Shown: positions 49,668 to 52,406 of the stretch, one piece after another
How positions within the stretch are numbered: position 1 is the first letter of the stretch
Layout: every line of letters begins with the position of its first letter
Assembly: GCA_964528095.1 (NCBI GenBank)
Contig: CAZGSG010000006.1
Span: forward strand, 1-52,406
Direction of reading: 5' to 3'
DNA from: CAZGSG01 sp964528095
GTDB taxonomy: Bacteria > Bacteroidota > Bacteroidia > Chitinophagales > Chitinophagaceae
DNA length: 52,406 bases
The notes under the pieces: model-generated
The model's database searches: none
What the model was told of the DNA's origin: nothing
Seen by the model: only the letters and a program-made list of their open reading frames with translations
Program-made: the position numbers and the translations under genes

Positions 49668-52406
49668 ATGAAGAAAACTCTACTGGCCTTATTTGTTGTC
49701 GTTCTTTCTGTTATAACGGCTCATTCTCAAAGTATTAAAGGTAAACTACTCGACCTGGTTGATAATAAACCCCTTTCAGGCGCCACGCTTACATTAAGCA
49801 AAATAAAGGATTCGACCGCCACATTTAAGGTGGCTGCGAATACAGAAGGTATTTTCCAGTTTGACAATTTACCGATCGATTCTTTCTTCCTGCAAGTCAG
49901 TTTTATCGGCTACGAAAAATATAAACAGATCATCGCTACCAATGATTCTACTCCATTAGTGGATGCCGGCACCCTGTTCATTCCCAAGGAAACAGTGCAG
50001 TTAGGAGGGGTGACCGTGGTGTCAAAAGCCCCGCCAGTACAGCAAAAAGGAGATACTACCCAGATTAACGCAAGCCAGTTCAAAGTCAACCCGGATGCTA
50101 CGACAGAAGACCTGATCAAAAAAATGCCGGGTATTACCGTTGATAAAGATGGCACTGTAACTGCCCAGGGAGACCAGGTGAAAAAGATCACTATCGATGG
50201 CCGGGACTTTTTTGGGGATGATGCGACAGCGGCTCTGCGTAACCTGCCTTCCGAAGTGGTGGATAAGATACAGATCTTTGATCGCCTCAGCGATCAGGCA
50301 CAGTTTACCGGTTTTGATGATGGAAATTCGGTAAAAGCGATCAATATCGTTACAAAATCAGGTATAAAAAATGGCCAGTTTGGTCGGATATACGCGGGTT
50401 ATGGTACAGATGACCGTTATTCCGGTGGGGGTAATGTCAGTTTCTTTAAAGGAGACAGGAGACTTTCGCTGGTAGGGAACTTCAATAATATCAATTTACA
50501 GAATTTCGCTTCACAGGATCTTTTAGGCGTTACAAGTTCCGGCGGCGGTGGCAACCGTGGAGGTGGCGGTAATTTTGGCGGCGGTGGCCGGGGCGGCGGC
50601 GGTCGTGGTGGTGGCGGTGGTAATTTTGGTGGCGGTGGCGGAGAGAATTTTTCTGTAGGCCAGCAAAGTGGTATCAGCAAAACCAATGCTATCGGCATTA
50701 ACTTTTCCGATAAATGGAGCCCTAAGCTGGATGTACAGGGTAGTTATTTTTTCAATAACAGCAATAATGAAAACAATAGTTCCACCAGGACCGAAACGAT
50801 CAGCGAAAATTATTTTCAGAACCAGAGCAGCCAGTCGATGAGCAAGAATTATAATCACCGGCTTAACCTCCGTCTTGAATATAAAATAGATTCCAACAAT
50901 TCGTTGCTGATCAGTCCAAGTCTGAATTTTCAAAAAAATATCTCCAATTCCGAATCAATAGAGAGTTCTTTATATGGGACCTCGGACACAACAAATACAT
51001 CTATAAGTGATAGAGATGTAACAAGAAATGGTTATAATCTCCGGAATAATATTCTTTACCGTCACTCCTTTGCAAAAAGGGGAAGAACTTTTTCAATTGG
51101 ATTTAATACGGCGCTAAATAAGAACAACGGGGAAACCTATTCGAATTCTTATTACCGGTTCTTTAAAGACAATAGCACAGTTACTGATTCTTTACAAAAC
51201 CAGTTTACAGATAATCCAACGAACGGTTATAATCTTTCAGCCAATATCTCCTATACAGAGCCGCTTACCAGCAAGAGCCAGCTGCAATTCAGCTATGCGC
51301 CTTCATATTCAAAAAATAAAGCTGATCAGCAAACATTCCTCTATGATGAGATCGGCAAAGAATACACGGAATTTGTTCCATCACTGTCCAATAAATTTGA
51401 CAATACCACCACTACGCAAAATGGAGGAGTTACGTATCGTTTAGGAAACAGCAGGGACAATATGTTTTCAGTGGGAGTAAACCTGCAATATTCAAAATTG
51501 CAAAGCGACCGAACATTTCCTACTGTTACCAATATCGACCAGTCATTTACTAATGTATTGCCCAATCTTATGTGGCGCAAAAAAATCACAACGCGCAGCA
51601 GTATTAATATTTTTTACCGGGCAAATACTAATTTTCCAAGTGTAACACAATTACAGGATGTGGTGGATGCCAGTAACCAGGTACGCCTTACGGCTGGTAA
51701 TCCTAACCTGAAACAATCTTATTCGCATTTCTTATCAGGCAGGTATACATTTACCAATACGCAAAAAGGACAGAGCTTTTTTGCAAATATCTTCTTACAG
51801 GCACAGCAGGATTATATTTCCAATGCTACTTATATTGCCAAACTGGGAGATTCAACAATACTCAATAATAATATCCTGAGAAAAGGGTCACAGCTGATTG
51901 TACCGGTAAACCTGGATGGTTATAAAAGTATTCGCTCATTTTTCACTTTCAGCCAACCAGTGAGTTTCATTAAGTCGAATGTAAACCTTAGCACAGGTGT
52001 TTCTTATTCCAAGTTGCCAGCGATTATCAACAATGTAAAAAGCATAACGGACAACTACACGTACAATGCCGGTATCGTTATAGCCAGCAACGTGAGTGAA
52101 TATATTGACTTCAATATCTCATACAATGCAAACTTCAATAACACAAAAAATTCGGTAGATAAAAGCGCAACGACCAAATACATTAACCAGTCAGCCGGTC
52201 TTCAGTTGAACCTTCTTTCCAAAAGTGGATTCTTCCTGCAGAACGACCTATCGAATCAAACGTATTCAGGCCTTAGTGATGGATTCAACCAGAGCTACTG
52301 GTTATGGAATGCAAGCGTGGGCAAAAAGTTCCTGAAGAAAAAACAGGCGGAATTAAAACTCTCTGTATTCGATCTGTTGAAACAAAACCAAAGTATTAGC
52401 AGGGAT
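49668..52406 (+). CDS. Outer-membrane receptor (TonB-dependent-receptor-like) with Gly-rich loop, cut by window edge
   Basis: Open from ATG 49668 to the right edge (913 codons, no stop). Signal peptide MKKTLLALFVVVLSVITAHS, carboxypeptidase-regulatory-like domain (about 20-105), plug (about 110-235: EDLIKKMPGITVDKDGTVTA, KITIDGRDFFGDDATAALRN, FDDGNSVKAINIVTKSG) and then barrel strands rich in Asn/Ser/Tyr. Residues about 292-325 are almost pure glycine with N, R and F (GGGGNRGGGGNFGGGGRGGG), a surface loop or hinge. Same broad class as the receptor at 24315. The C terminus is missing. No SD sequence. Confidence 0.88.
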   Translation, partial: MKKTLLALFVVVLSVITAHSQSIKGKLLDLVDNKPLSGATLTLSKIKDSTATFKVAANTEGIFQFDNLPIDSFFLQVSFIGYEKYKQIIATNDSTPLVDAGTLFIPKETVQLGGVTVVSKAPPVQQKGDTTQINASQFKVNPDATTEDLIKKMPGITVDKDGTVTAQGDQVKKITIDGRDFFGDDATAALRNLPSEVVDKIQIFDRLSDQAQFTGFDDGNSVKAINIVTKSGIKNGQFGRIYAGYGTDDRYSGGGNVSFFKGDRRLSLVGNFNNINLQNFASQDLLGVTSSGGGGNRGGGGNFGGGGRGGGGRGGGGGNFGGGGGENFSVGQQSGISKTNAIGINFSDKWSPKLDVQGSYFFNNSNNENNSSTRTETISENYFQNQSSQSMSKNYNHRLNLRLEYKIDSNNSLLISPSLNFQKNISNSESIESSLYGTSDTTNTSISDRDVTRNGYNLRNNILYRHSFAKRGRTFSIGFNTALNKNNGETYSNSYYRFFKDNSTVTDSLQNQFTDNPTNGYNLSANISYTEPLTSKSQLQFSYAPSYSKNKADQQTFLYDEIGKEYTEFVPSLSNKFDNTTTTQNGGVTYRLGNSRDNMFSVGVNLQYSKLQSDRTFPTVTNIDQSFTNVLPNLMWRKKITTRSSINIFYRANTNFPSVTQLQDVVDASNQVRLTAGNPNLKQSYSHFLSGRYTFTNTQKGQSFFANIFLQAQQDYISNATYIAKLGDSTILNNNILRKGSQLIVPVNLDGYKSIRSFFTFSQPVSFIKSNVNLSTGVSYSKLPAIINNVKSITDNYTYNAGIVIASNVSEYIDFNISYNANFNNTKNSVDKSATTKYINQSAGLQLNLLSKSGFFLQNDLSNQTYSGLSDGFNQSYWLWNASVGKKFLKKKQAELKLSVFDLLKQNQSISRD

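Noticed and set aside
50417..50698. Proline-rich minus-strand frame
   Set aside because: It is the reverse reading of the GGC/GGT glycine-rich segment of the receptor gene.
1..52406. tRNA genes, CRISPR arrays, prophage or complete insertion sequences
   Set aside because: No TPsiC-type GGTTCRANTCC segments in cloverleaf context, no regularly spaced direct repeats, no phage structural or integrase genes and no intact transposase with terminal repeats were seen.

Overview
The window looks like chromosomal DNA of a member of the Bacteroidota, most likely the Chitinophagaceae or close relatives. Reasons: several genes are preceded by the Bacteroidota -7 box TAnnTTTG; main gene starts lack Shine-Dalgarno sequences; there are two large carboxypeptidase-regulatory-domain/TonB-like outer-membrane receptors, a DUF5606 protein, LytS/LytTR pairs and many small lipoproteins. 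I saw no rRNA, tRNA, CRISPR array, prophage or complete insertion sequence. Most of the window is ordinary housekeeping and accessory chromosome.

Layout. 1-2.9 kb: N-terminal membrane part of a protein cut by the left edge, a HigBA toxin-antitoxin pair with a palindromic operator, small unknown genes. 3-5 kb: secreted unknowns. 5-9.3 kb: a saccharopine-dehydrogenase-type oxidoreductase, a PHP-type metallohydrolase and a vSGLT-like Na+/sugar symporter. 9.5-13.1 kb: two copies of a structured repeat flank a block holding a lipoprotein with formylglycine-generating-enzyme catalytic cysteines, an Nfu Fe-S carrier and an ECF sigma factor with its probable anti-sigma partner. 13.1-24 kb: ICMT-like methyltransferase, CmoA, ArsC/Spx-like protein, MFS exporter, OmpA lipoprotein, CPA1 antiporter, CDGSH Fe-S protein, FUSC protein, M28 peptidase. 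24-33.5 kb: outer-membrane receptor, AraC regulator, single-domain asparaginase-like protein, a helical-repeat protein with an unusual leader, a TspO-like protein, a subtilase, and a 15-codon reading frame behind a perfect Shine-Dalgarno sequence. 33.6-41.8 kb: UvrD/PcrA helicase, zinc-ribbon protein, LytS/LytTR pair, a domesticated RAYT transposase, GH25 lysozyme, small membrane proteins. 41.9-46.4 kb: a small basic secreted protein and an OmpR-type two-component system that share phased TTAA repeats in their promoters, an NTF2-like protein, and a merC / SCO / fur locus around a palindrome. 46.4-52.4 kb: a gene-free stretch, M3 oligopeptidase, DUF5606 protein with a lysine/alanine tail, and a glycine-rich-loop receptor running off the right edge.

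The least explained signals are non-coding. (1) The duplicated element at 9521-9676 and 12934-13096 has two hairpins with compensatory and wobble changes that favour a plus-strand RNA. (2) The TTAA triplets before the 41905 gene and before the kinase gene at 42315 sit in the same helical register relative to their -7 boxes, which predicts a small regulon of the neighbouring response regulator. (3) The SD-led micro-ORF at 33169-33216 lies just ahead of a terminator upstream of the subtilase gene. No obvious new multi-gene defence or biosynthetic system is visible. All names rest on reading motifs by eye; no database search was run.
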